Positions 16,855 through 25,900 of a DNA stretch of 43,346 nt are shown piece after piece; the stretch's first letter is position 1; each line of letters opens with the position of its first letter. The position numbers were made by a program, and so were the translations under genes. Source of the stretch: Lachnospiraceae bacterium. Lineage in GTDB: Bacteria > Bacillota > Clostridia > Lachnospirales > Lachnospiraceae. The stretch lies in the NCBI GenBank assembly GCA_015057435.1, contig SVEJ01000025.1, positions 1-43,346 of the forward strand, given 5' to 3'. A model generated the notes under the pieces. It was not told the origin of the DNA. It did not search any database and saw nothing but the letters and a program-made list of their open reading frames with translations.

Positions 16855-18288
16855 ATGGCGAAGGATAAGAAGTTAGTAGAACAGATTACCTCTATGGAAG
16901 AGGATTTTGCGCAATGGTATACAGACGTTGTGTTGAAGGCGGATTTGGTAGACTATACAAGCGTGAAGGGATGTATGGTAATTAAACCGGCCGGATATGC
17001 AATCTGGGAATTGATTCAAAGCCAGTTGGATGCACGTTTCAAAGCAACAGGTGTTGAGAATGTGTATCTTCCGATGTTCATTCCTGAAAGTTTATTACAA
17101 AAGGAAAAGGATCATGTAGAAGGTTTTGCGCCGGAGGTTGCGTGGGTAACACACGGCGGTCTTAATCCGTTACAGGAAAGACTTTGTGTAAGACCGACTT
17201 CTGAGACGCTGTTTTGTGATTTTTATGCCAATGAAGTAGAGTCCTATAGAGACTTGCCGAAGGTGTATAACCAGTGGTGTTCGGTTGTTCGTTGGGAAAA
17301 GGAAACAAGACCATTTCTTCGTTCAAGAGAGTTCTTGTGGCAGGAGGGACATACTGCACATGCCACAGCTGAAGAAGCAGAAGAGAGAACAATCCAGATG
17401 TTGAATGTGTATGCAGATTTCTGTGAGGAAGTACTTGCCATTCCGGTTGTGAAGGGTAGAAAGACAGAAAAAGAGAAGTTTGCAGGTGCTGAAGCAACTT
17501 ATACAATTGAAGCATTGATGCACGATGGTAAGGCATTGCAGTCAGGTACAAGTCACAACTTTGGTGATGGATTTGCAAAGGCATTTGGTATTCAATATAC
17601 AAGCAAAGATAATAAGTTAGAATATGTACATCAGACTTCATGGGGTATGACAACCAGATTGATTGGTGCTTTGATTATGGTTCACGGTGATAATTCCGGA
17701 TTGGTGTTGCCACCGAGAGTTGCTCCGACACAGGTTATGATTTGTCCGATTATGCAAAAGAAAGAAGGCGTATTAGATAAGGCATTCGAGCTTAAGAATA
17801 TGTTGTCAGATTACCGCGTGAAGGTAGATGATTCTGACAAGAATCCGGGTTGGAAATTTGCTGAACAGGAGATGCGTGGAATTCCGCTTCGTGTTGAGAT
17901 TGGACCAAGAGACATTGAGGCAAACAAGGCATTGATTGTTCGTCGTGATACAGGAGAGAAACTTGAAGTATCATTAGATGAAATCAACGAAAAGGTTGGC
18001 GCACTTCTTGAGACAATCCAGAAGGATATGTTTGAGAAGGCATTGAAGCATCGCGAGGAGAATACACATGTAGCGGATACATGGGAAACATTTACAGATA
18101 TTCTTGAGAAGAAGCAAGGCTTCATCAAGGCGATGTGGTGCGAGGAAAGAGAATGTGAGGAAGCGATTAAGGAAGAGACCGGAGCTTCTACACGTTGTAT
18201 GCCGTTCGTACAGGAAACATTAGGGGATGTATGTGTTCACTGTGGAAAGCCTGCGAAGAAGATGGTTTATTTTGGAAAAGCATATTAG
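16855..18288 (+). CDS. proS: Prolyl-tRNA synthetase, type 3 (archaeal/eukaryal-like)
   Basis: ProS charges tRNA-Pro with proline. The 477-residue protein is the short form without the bacterial editing insertion. Class II motifs are visible: [16 protein letters not shown], then [20 protein letters not shown] (motif 2), and [17 protein letters not shown] (motif 3). A C-terminal domain with Cys residues ([36 protein letters not shown]) is typical of type 3 enzymes. The ATG follows AGAAGGAGATAAAGAG. Its own promoter and terminator make it monocistronic. Confidence 0.96.
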   Translation: MAKDKKLVEQITSMEEDFAQWYTDVVLKADLVDYTSVKGCMVIKPAGYAIWELIQSQLDARFKATGVENVYLPMFIPESLLQKEKDHVEGFAPEVAWVTHGGLNPLQERLCVRPTSETLFCDFYANEVESYRDLPKVYNQWCSVVRWEKETRPFLRSREFLWQEGHTAHATAEEAEERTIQMLNVYADFCEEVLAIPVVKGRKTEKEKFAGAEATYTIEALMHDGKALQSGTSHNFGDGFAKAFGIQYTSKDNKLEYVHQTSWGMTTRLIGALIMVHGDNSGLVLPPRVAPTQVMICPIMQKKEGVLDKAFELKNMLSDYRVKVDDSDKNPGWKFAEQEMRGIPLRVEIGPRDIEANKALIVRRDTGEKLEVSLDEINEKVGALLETIQKDMFEKALKHREENTHVADTWETFTDILEKKQGFIKAMWCEERECEEAIKEETGASTRCMPFVQETLGDVCVHCGKPAKKMVYFGKAY

Positions 18289-18295
18289 AAAAAGT

Positions 18296-18330
18296 AAAAT
18301 GCAATCGGATGAATTCCGGTTGCATTTTTT
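18296..18330 (+). terminator. Rho-independent terminator of proS
   Basis: AAAATGCAATCGG (18296-18308) pairs with CCGGTTGCATTTT (18316-18328, one G-T pair), followed by TT. Confidence 0.85.
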
Positions 18331-18345
18331 GTCAGAGTATTCATC

Positions 18346-18374
18346 TTGACATATACCCTATGGGGGTATATCAT
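18346..18374 (+). promoter_or_regulatory. copA promoter with CsoR-type operator in the spacer
   Basis: A perfect TTGACA (18346-18351), a 17-base spacer and TATCAT (18369-18374). The spacer is occupied by the palindrome ATATACCC-N5-GGGTATAT (18351-18371), which fits the C- and G-tract inverted repeats bound by CsoR copper-sensing repressors. A csoR gene lies at 22454. Repressor bound here would block RNA polymerase until Cu(I) releases it, inducing the copper exporter. Confidence 0.82.
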
Positions 18375-18465
18375 TTGTAAGAGGATGTATGTAGAATACA
18401 CACCATTACATTACGAATAGATGTATGTGTTTGAAGATAATGACATAGATGAAGAGGAGAACCCT

Positions 18466-20823
18466 ATGACAGAACAAAAATATCGCATTACAGGTATGAG
18501 CTGTGCAGCTTGTAGTGCATCGGTGGAACGTGTGACAAGAAAGTTAGACGGTGTATTAGAAAGTGAAGTGAATCTGACAACCGAAACGATGAGAATTCTC
18601 TACGATGAAAATGTAGTGGGAGAAGAACAGATTGTAGCCAAAGTGAATAAGGCCGGATTTGGTTGCGAGAAATTGCAGGATGAAACGGTGGAGTTAGATG
18701 AATCCGAAACGGGACATGCGAAGGGGCAAGCAGAAAAGTGTACTGTATCATCGATTGAAACAAAGATACAGGCGGCACCGCGTGTTAGTAAAAAACAGGA
18801 GCAGCGAAAACGAGATCAGGAAGAAGCAAAGAGAGTCCTCAAGGCGAAGAAACAGAAATTGATTGTAACTATGCTGTTTGCAATATTGCTGTTGTATGTG
18901 TCGATGGGACATATGTTACCGACACCGTTGCCGTTGCCGGAGATTATGAGCATGAAAACGTATCCGGTTAACTTTGCATTGACACAGTTGTTGCTCACAG
19001 TTCCGATTCTTGTCTTGAATTTTGAGCTGTTTGTGTCCGGTGTGAAATCATTAAAGAATCTGCATCCGAATATGAATGCATTGGTTACCATAGGCTGTGT
19101 TACATCATTTGTGTATAGTCTGATTATCACATATCTGATTTCTGTGGATAACAGTCATGTGCATGAACTTTATTATGAGTCTTCTGCAGTTGTGGTAGCA
19201 TTTGTAAGTCTCGGGAAATACTTAGAGAGTAACAACAAGGAAAAGACGAAGGGTGCAATCTATGAATTGATGTCGTTGGTGCCGGATATTGCATATAAGG
19301 TAGGAGCTGATGATACAGTTTTGGAGGTACCGATAGAACAGGTGAGAATTGGCGATGTTTTGTTAGTAAAGCCGGGTGAAAAAGTACCGCTTGACGGTCT
19401 TGTGACGAAAGGTGAAAGCGGTGTTGATGAATCTATGCTGACAGGAGAGAGTTTGCCTGTTGAAAAGCATATCGGAGATGTTTTAATTGGTGGAAGTGTC
19501 AATCAAAATGGTGCACTCTATATGGAGGTTACCAAGATTGGTGAGGATACGACGCTTTCTAAGATTATTCATTTTGTGGAGGAAGCACAGGGCAAGAAGG
19601 CACCGATTTCTAAGATTGCAGATCAGGTGGCGGGTGTGTTTGTTCCGACGGTTATTGTGATTGCATGTATTGCAGCAGGTGTGTGGGCGTTTCTTGGTTT
19701 TCCGACAGCATTTGTACTAAAAATATTCACGGCGGTGTTGGTGATTGCGTGTCCTTGCGCATTGGGACTTGCTACACCGACTGCTATTATGGTAGGAACA
19801 GGACTAGGTGCCAAGCACGGTATTCTTGTGCGGAGCGGAGAGGCGTTAGAATTGATTCACAAGGTAAGTTCGGTGGTGCTTGATAAGACAGGAACCGTTA
19901 CGAAGGGTGAACCGGAAGTGGTGGATATGCTGGTAAAGGAAGAAATGGATCCGAGCGAGGTGCTATATCTGGCAGCCGTTGTGGAAAAAATGTCGGCACA
20001 TCCATTGGCACAGGCAGTAGTACATTGCTACGAAGGTGTGTATGGTGAAATTAAGAGTGATATTGCAGATTTTGAAAATATTTCAGGAAAAGGAATACGT
20101 GCCAAGGTTGCTGAGGAAGAAATCTGTGTTGGCAATGAGGCATTGATGAAGGATGACAAGGTCGATTTGTCAGACTGGGATGAGGAGTTAAAAAAAGCAG
20201 CGAACACAGGTGCTACGTTGTTATGTGTTGCGAGAAATGGCAAATTAATCGGACTGATTCTTGTAGCGGATGCAGTGAAAGAAACCTCTAAGGATGCTGT
20301 GGCGGTACTGAAGGAAAAAGGTCTTAAGGTATACATGATAACCGGTGATCGAGAGCAGGCAGCGAAAGAGATTGCTGGTCAAGTAGGCATTGAACATGTA
20401 TTTTTTGATGTGTTGCCTGAACAAAAAGCAATCCATATTAAGGAATTGCAAGGTAATCAGGAAGTTGTTATGATGGTAGGAGACGGAATTAATGATGCAC
20501 CTGCACTCACACAGGCGAATATCGGTTGTGCTATTGGGAATGGAAGTGATATTGCATTAGAGTCCGGTGATATTGTTTTGATGAAGTCAGATTTGCAGGA
20601 TGTAGCCAAAGCAATCAAACTATCGAAGATGACGATTCGTAATGTAAAACAGAATCTGTTTTGGGCTTTTTGTTACAATGTGATTGGTATTCCGATTGCA
20701 GCGGGAGTGTTGTATCCTGTGACAGGGCATCTGTTAAGTCCGCATTTTGCAGGACTGGCTATGGCATTAAGTTCGGTTTGCGTGGTTAGCAATGCTTTGC
20801 GATTGAGAAGAAAGAAACTGTAG
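18466..20823 (+). CDS. copA: Copper-exporting P1B-type ATPase
   Basis: CopA pumps Cu(I) out of the cytoplasm using ATP. The 785-residue protein has one N-terminal heavy-metal-binding domain ([14 protein letters not shown], Cys13 and Cys16). A charged linker and eight predicted membrane segments follow. The transport motif is [13 protein letters not shown], with phosphorylation site [25 protein letters not shown], and [13 protein letters not shown]. The C-terminal membrane segments contain the N-V-x-Q-N and S-S-V motifs expected for P1B-1 pumps ([30 protein letters not shown]). The ATG at 18466 follows GAAGAGGAGAACCCT; the frame open from 18421 has no such site. Control is by the CsoR-type promoter at 18346. 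Confidence 0.96.
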   Translation: MTEQKYRITGMSCAACSASVERVTRKLDGVLESEVNLTTETMRILYDENVVGEEQIVAKVNKAGFGCEKLQDETVELDESETGHAKGQAEKCTVSSIETKIQAAPRVSKKQEQRKRDQEEAKRVLKAKKQKLIVTMLFAILLLYVSMGHMLPTPLPLPEIMSMKTYPVNFALTQLLLTVPILVLNFELFVSGVKSLKNLHPNMNALVTIGCVTSFVYSLIITYLISVDNSHVHELYYESSAVVVAFVSLGKYLESNNKEKTKGAIYELMSLVPDIAYKVGADDTVLEVPIEQVRIGDVLLVKPGEKVPLDGLVTKGESGVDESMLTGESLPVEKHIGDVLIGGSVNQNGALYMEVTKIGEDTTLSKIIHFVEEAQGKKAPISKIADQVAGVFVPTVIVIACIAAGVWAFLGFPTAFVLKIFTAVLVIACPCALGLATPTAIMVGTGLGAKHGILVRSGEALELIHKVSSVVLDKTGTVTKGEPEVVDMLVKEEMDPSEVLYLAAVVEKMSAHPLAQAVVHCYEGVYGEIKSDIADFENISGKGIRAKVAEEEICVGNEALMKDDKVDLSDWDEELKKAANTGATLLCVARNGKLIGLILVADAVKETSKDAVAVLKEKGLKVYMITGDREQAAKEIAGQVGIEHVFFDVLPEQKAIHIKELQGNQEVVMMVGDGINDAPALTQANIGCAIGNGSDIALESGDIVLMKSDLQDVAKAIKLSKMTIRNVKQNLFWAFCYNVIGIPIAAGVLYPVTGHLLSPHFAGLAMALSSVCVVSNALRLRRKKL

Positions 20824-20840
20824 GAAGTGATATCAGCTTG

Positions 20841-20870
20841 TTGCAGTTATATAGCGAGATATGATATATT
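20841..20870 (+). promoter_or_regulatory. Possible promoter upstream of the methyltransferase gene
   Basis: TTGCAG (20841-20846), an 18-base spacer and TATATT (20865-20870). It sits just before the inverted repeat at 20889-20916. Confidence 0.4.
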
Positions 20871-20888
20871 TTGCAACCTTACCATGTA

Positions 20889-20916
20889 AAATGTTGTTAA
20901 AGTAATAACAACATTT
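20889..20916. repeat. Perfect 11-bp inverted repeat in the methyltransferase 5' leader
   Basis: AAATGTTGTTA (20889-20899) and TAACAACATTT (20906-20916) are exact reverse complements six bases apart, ending just before the AAGGAGG of the next gene. There is no T-run, so it is not a terminator. It reads as a repressor operator or a 5' leader hairpin. Confidence 0.75.
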
Positions 20917-20931
20917 GGATGAAGGAGGAAA

Positions 20932-21723
20932 ATGATGACAGGAGTGAATAAAACCTTATATATACCCTTGTATGGAAAGTCTTATGTGAGCAAGAAAGGT
21001 GTTATCTTGCAAGACAAGAAAGCAGAAGAGATTTGGGAACGAGAAGGTTTTGCATTGAAAGGTAAATCCAAGTCTAAGTGGCTTGCTTATTATATGGGAA
21101 TGCGTTCTGCTGTTTTTGATGATTGGCTGCGCAATAAGATGGAAGAAGACGAGAAAGCGGTTATTCTTCATATCGGTTGTGGTATGGATAGCAGAGTGCT
21201 GAGAGTCGGAACGAAGAGTCACCTTTGGTATGATGTGGATTTTCCGGATGTGATAGAGGAAAGGAAGATATATTATACAGAAGATGATGATTATTCTATG
21301 ATTGCCTCTGATGCAAGACATATAGAATGGTTAGATGATGTTCCGAGTAATGCCAATGCAATTGTTGTGTTGGAAGGAATCAGTATGTATTTTCAGATAG
21401 CGGAACTGCAAGATATGTTACAAGTGATCACAGATCATTTTAATCACGTTTCTTTGCTGATGGATTGTTATACAGAATTTGCGGCGAAAGCATCTAAGTA
21501 TAAGAATCCGATTAATGATGTAGGTGTGACAGAGGTTATCGGAATTGATGATCCGCATGTTTGCGAAGATAATACCGGGTTGAGTTATGTCAAAGAACAC
21601 GAAATGACACCGGATTCAATGGTAAATGAGTTACAAGGGATGGAGCGAACATTTTTTAAAAAAGTATTCGGTGGAAAGATATCGAAGAAGATGTATCGCT
21701 TGTATGAGTTTGAATCTGTCTGA
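20932..21723 (+). CDS. Class I SAM-dependent methyltransferase, TcmP/LCM-like
   Basis: The 263-residue protein begins with KTLYIPLYGKSYVSKKG, typical of the tetracenomycin TcmP-like branch of the leucine carboxyl methyltransferase family. The SAM site is VILHIGCGMDSRVLRVG, followed by an acidic strand end WYDVDFPDVIEERK and the family phrase AIVVLEGISMYF. These enzymes O-methylate small molecules or protein carboxylates; the substrate here is unknown. Two ATGs (20932, 20935) follow AAGGAGGA. A SUFU-domain gene and csoR follow closely and may be co-transcribed with it. Confidence 0.82.
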   Translation: MMTGVNKTLYIPLYGKSYVSKKGVILQDKKAEEIWEREGFALKGKSKSKWLAYYMGMRSAVFDDWLRNKMEEDEKAVILHIGCGMDSRVLRVGTKSHLWYDVDFPDVIEERKIYYTEDDDYSMIASDARHIEWLDDVPSNANAIVVLEGISMYFQIAELQDMLQVITDHFNHVSLLMDCYTEFAAKASKYKNPINDVGVTEVIGIDDPHVCEDNTGLSYVKEHEMTPDSMVNELQGMERTFFKKVFGGKISKKMYRLYEFESV

Positions 21724-21760
21724 TTGATGCAAGATATGAATAGAATACGGGAGGTAGGTT

Positions 21761-22441
21761 ATGGGATTTTTTGATAAATTCAAGAAGAAAAAGAAAGAAG
21801 AAATGCCGATGTATGCATATTCCGAGAAGGAGATGCAGGAGTTTGAATGTTTTATACAGGAGAATTTTGGAGAGTTTAAGGATGTATTACATGAGATATT
21901 TTCTCCGGATGTGCATCTGGATATTGTGATGGTACCGCCTACCGATGATGACCCGTATTATAAGATGATTACGATGGGGATGGGGGCTTATGCCATGCAT
22001 GTTCCGGAAGAATTGAAGGAATATAATCTGGAGCATGCTGAGATGGTATTCTATCTTCCGAAGAATTGGAGTGTAAAATCTTCGGATGAGAAGGATTACT
22101 GGCCGATTCGTTATATGAAGATACTTGGCAGATTGCCGCTTGATATGGATACGTGGTTGGGTTATGGGCATACAATACATGGCAATGAGGATATGAGTCC
22201 GTTTGCTGAGAATACAGAATTGAACAGTTTTGTTTTGTTGCCTGCCAATAATCTGATGTATGAAGCACTTGATTTGACACTTAGTTCAGGCAAGAAGATT
22301 AATTTCTATCAGATGGTACCGTTGTATCAGGAGGAGTTAGATTACAAGTTGGAGAACGGATTAGAATCTTTGCTTTCCTTGTTTGATGAAGAAGATCGTC
22401 TTGCGGTATTGGATATTAAGCGAAGAAACTATTGCAAGTAA
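21761..22441 (+). CDS. Suppressor-of-fused (SUFU) domain protein
   Basis: The 226-residue protein has a basic N-terminus (FDKFKKKKKEE) and then a domain matching the bacterial SUFU family. The recognisable parts are HLDIVMVPPTDDDPYYKMIT, then GMGAYAMHVPEE, EHAEMVFYLPKNW and later LDMDTWLGYGHTIH. Bacterial SUFU proteins are frequent in toxin-immunity repertoires, where they act as immunity or scaffold proteins. No toxin partner is visible here, so the role is open. It ends 12 bases before csoR. Confidence 0.75.
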   Translation: MGFFDKFKKKKKEEMPMYAYSEKEMQEFECFIQENFGEFKDVLHEIFSPDVHLDIVMVPPTDDDPYYKMITMGMGAYAMHVPEELKEYNLEHAEMVFYLPKNWSVKSSDEKDYWPIRYMKILGRLPLDMDTWLGYGHTIHGNEDMSPFAENTELNSFVLLPANNLMYEALDLTLSSGKKINFYQMVPLYQEELDYKLENGLESLLSLFDEEDRLAVLDIKRRNYCK

Positions 22442-22453
22442 GAGGTACAGGAG

Positions 22454-22789
22454 ATGAATCAAGAACAATTAGAGCGTGATATGGCAGATGCTTGTGAGAA
22501 ACGATGCAACTGTTGTAAGAAGAAACAAAGAGAGGAAGCGGAACTTAGAAAACTTATGAATCGTCTAAGTCGAATAGAAGGACAGGTTCGCGGCGTGAAG
22601 GGGATGCTTTCTAATGATGCGTATTGTATTGATATTATAACGCAAGTGGCTGCGATTCAATCCGCATTAACAAGCTTCAATAAGGCGTTATTAAAAGAGC
22701 ATATTACTACCTGCGTGGTAGAAGATGTAAAACTGGGCAGGGAAGAAAAGGTGGATGAACTGATTACTACTTTGCAGAAACTAATTTGA
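22454..22789 (+). CDS. csoR: CsoR-family copper-sensing transcriptional repressor
   Basis: CsoR proteins are all-helical tetramers that repress copper export genes and leave DNA when Cu(I) binds. The 111-residue protein has the family core RLSRIEGQVRGVKGML and the copper ligands Cys58, His83 and Cys87 (AYCIDII, EHITTC), the C-H-C set of true CsoR. The N-terminus has extra cysteines (CEKRCNCCKKK), which are unusual. It lies in the same locus as copA, whose promoter spacer holds a matching operator. The start at 22454 follows TACAGGAG. Confidence 0.9.
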   Translation: MNQEQLERDMADACEKRCNCCKKKQREEAELRKLMNRLSRIEGQVRGVKGMLSNDAYCIDIITQVAAIQSALTSFNKALLKEHITTCVVEDVKLGREEKVDELITTLQKLI

Positions 22790-22802
22790 CAAAAATCAAA
22801 AA

Positions 22803-22833
22803 AATTATACGCAAAATGGTACGAATTATACGC
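22803..22833. promoter_or_regulatory. Direct repeat AATTATACGC with 21-bp period, upstream of the giant surface gene
   Basis: AATTATACGC occurs at 22803-22812 and again at 22824-22833, exactly two helical turns apart. A run of seven C (22836-22842) and five A follows immediately. This looks like a two-site activator or repressor binding region for the gene starting at 22914. The rest of the 124-base gap shows no convincing -35/-10 pair. Confidence 0.4.
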
Positions 22834-22913
22834 GGCCCCCCCAAAAATATGTGTTGCAATGTTACTATTAGAAAACAATATATGAGGGAATTTATGACGA
22901 GGAGGAATTCAAA

Positions 22914-25900
22914 GTGAAAAATGTAAAAACCAACAAACCCGGAAGGAGAATACTAAGCATTGTATTGACCGTAGTTCTAATGGTAGGACTAATGCCGGGC
23001 AATATGCTGACAGTATCGGCAGAAGAAAGCAACTCTACTGAGCTAAGTGTGACAGCTTTTGCTACACCGGAGCAGTTGATGAGTAGTTTTGATTTGGACG
23101 GAACGGATGATACTGTGGGAAAGGTATATTTTGGAACAAGCGGAGAAAACCCTCTCAAGTGGTATATCGCAGGAAAAGACAGTGCACAGGAAACGGATAA
23201 TATCGTCCTGTTTTCTGCACAGAGTTTGGGAAATAGTGAATTTGGCTCTAACAGTACCTATGCCGGCAGTACACTTGCGGATACCATAAAGGGATATGAG
23301 TATGCGGGGAATAGTTTGACTTCCAAATTTACTGCTGCTGAAGATAGCCTGATGCTATCTACCAGACTTGCAAACAAACCGCCAAACGGTGGTTCTGCAA
23401 AACTGTATGCTTTAAATCAAAGGGATATGTTTACTAAATATATTACAGCAGGGGAAAAAGACGATATTAAAATAGATATAAGTTACTGGGGAAATAATTT
23501 CTGGCTGCGAGCATCGTCTGATAACGACTATGCGTACGTTGCGTATAGGGGCACTTTCGTGTTCCACGACGCAGTCAACAATGTCTACCCGGTTGTGCCC
23601 GCATTTGATTTAAATCTGTCATCTGTTCTCTTTGCCTCTACTGCGCCGGCAGCAACATCCGGTGCAAACCTGACGGATACCATGACCTTCCGTGTGGATG
23701 GAGCAGAAACAGATAATGAAAAAATAACAAGTAAGGCAACTTATACCACTGACAGCGTAATGGTGGATGCGTCAGATAGTGAAACCGTATACCTCTATGT
23801 AGCGGGCAATGACGGAACTACTGACTGGGTATATTCTCAGGAAGTAAGTACAGATAGTACCATAGCTATAGAGACGATTATGTCCGGTGCGAAGGATAGC
23901 AGTGGAATGGCTGTCACTCCGGCAAGTGTTGATTTAAGCCGGTGCAGGATTTGGATTGAAAAGAAGGTTGCAGAAGATAATCTGGTGTATGCAGTTATGG
24001 CAAGAGAAGCAATTACTTCGGTGGAAGTAATGGATATTACTGTTCCGGTAGCAGGAACTGCGCTTGATGTGGCTGCTACATGCAATACCACAGGCGTAAG
24101 CACCACAACACCGAATGTCAGCTATACAAAGAATGGCGAGTCTGTTTCAGGTAATGCGGGAGCTTATGCAAGTTATACAGCTATAGTGGAATTAGAAGCT
24201 GCTGATGGTTATGTATTCACTGACGAAACCACTGCTGCCGTTAATGGTAAGGAAGCAAGCGTTTCTTACGATGCTGATACAGGCAAGATTGCCGTAAGCT
24301 ATACATTTGATAAGACCGCTAAACTTCCTCTTGGGAATACATATTTTGCAACTGTTGATGAGCTAATGGGAAGTTTTGATTTGGACGGAACGGATGATAC
24401 CGTAGGAAAGGTATATTTTGGTACCAATACGACCGGAAATAGCACAGTACCACAGACATGGTACATTGCAGGTTCAGATGCAGATAACAGTATCGTATTG
24501 TTGTGTGACCCGGAACTTCCGCTGGCAGAGACTGTGTTTGAAGATGATTGCGGTATGAACAAGACTTATGATAATAGTTGGAACTGTACCTATGAAACAG
24601 CCCCAAGTTGGGTCTATCCAAACCACTATGGAGCAAGTGATTTAAGGGGAGTGTTACAGGGGTATACCGGTAATGATAATACCGAGAAATTTTCAGCGGC
24701 TGAAAAAGAGCTGATGCAGACTACCAGGATTTATACGGATGATCAGAAACAAAAGGATGATGGTAGTGCGGAGTATACCTATTATACCGAGGATAAGCTG
24801 TATGTGGCGTATGGAGACGATAACGATAACCAATATATCACGGTAGGAGCAAACAGCGCAGACAGCTTAAATGGCGGATTAAAAGTAAGTCTGACATCAG
24901 CACCTTACACTAACGGAGGTCTTTTTTGGCTGCGGGCGACGTACGCTGGCTATAGCTCCCGTGCGCTCGTTGCGTTTCCGGAACTTTACGTGGACTTCAG
25001 GATTGTCGACGTGGACCTCTCGGTTGTGCCCGCTTTTCGGTTAAATCTGTCATCTGTCCTCTTTGCATCTGCTGCGCCGGCAGCAATATCTGGTACAAGC
25101 CTGACGGATACCATGACCTTCCGTTTAGCTGGAGATGATAAGATAACAGGCAACGTATATTACAGCACAGACAGTGTGGTGGTAGATGTGGCAGATGAAG
25201 AACCTGTATATCTGTATGTACAGGGCAATGATGGAACTACTGACTGGGTATATTCCAAGGAGATAAGTGCAGATGATACGATAACTGCAAGTGACATTAA
25301 GAACGGTGCGAAAGACAGGGATGCTGCCGCTGCCGGCCTAACAAACATTGATTTAAGCCGGTGCAGGATTTGGATTGAAAAGAAGGTTGCAGAAGATAAT
25401 CTGGTGTATGCAGTTATGGCAAAAGAAGCAATTACTTCGGTGGAAGTAATGGATATTACTGCACCGGTAGCAGGAACCGCGCTTGATGTGGCTGCTACAT
25501 GCAATACCACAGGCGTAAGCACCACAACACCGACTGTCAGCTATACAAAGAAAGGCGGGTCTGTTTCCGGTAAGGCGAGATATCTGGCAGATTATACAGC
25601 TACCGTAGAGTTGGAAGCTGTTGTGGGTTATGCATTTACTAACGAAACCACCGCTACCATTAATGGTAAGGAAGCAAGCGTTTTTTACGATGCTGATACA
25701 GGCAAGCTTACCGTAAGCTATACCTTTGATAAGACTGCTAAGCTTCCTCTTGGGAATGCATATTATGTAACGAAAGACGAGCTGATGAGTAGCTTTGATT
25801 TGGACGGAATGGATGATACTGTAGGAAAGGTATACTTCGGAACCAATGGAAGCAATAAGCAGACCTGGTACATCGCAGGTTCAGATGCAGCTGACAGTAT

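Noticed and set aside
17162-17653. 163-codon minus-strand frame opposite proS
   Set aside because: It lies entirely antisense to an intact prolyl-tRNA synthetase and resembles no protein family.
22836-22842. C7 run as a sequencing artefact
   Set aside because: Not decided. It could be real and phase-variable, so I report it as part of a finding rather than dismiss it; only read data can settle it.
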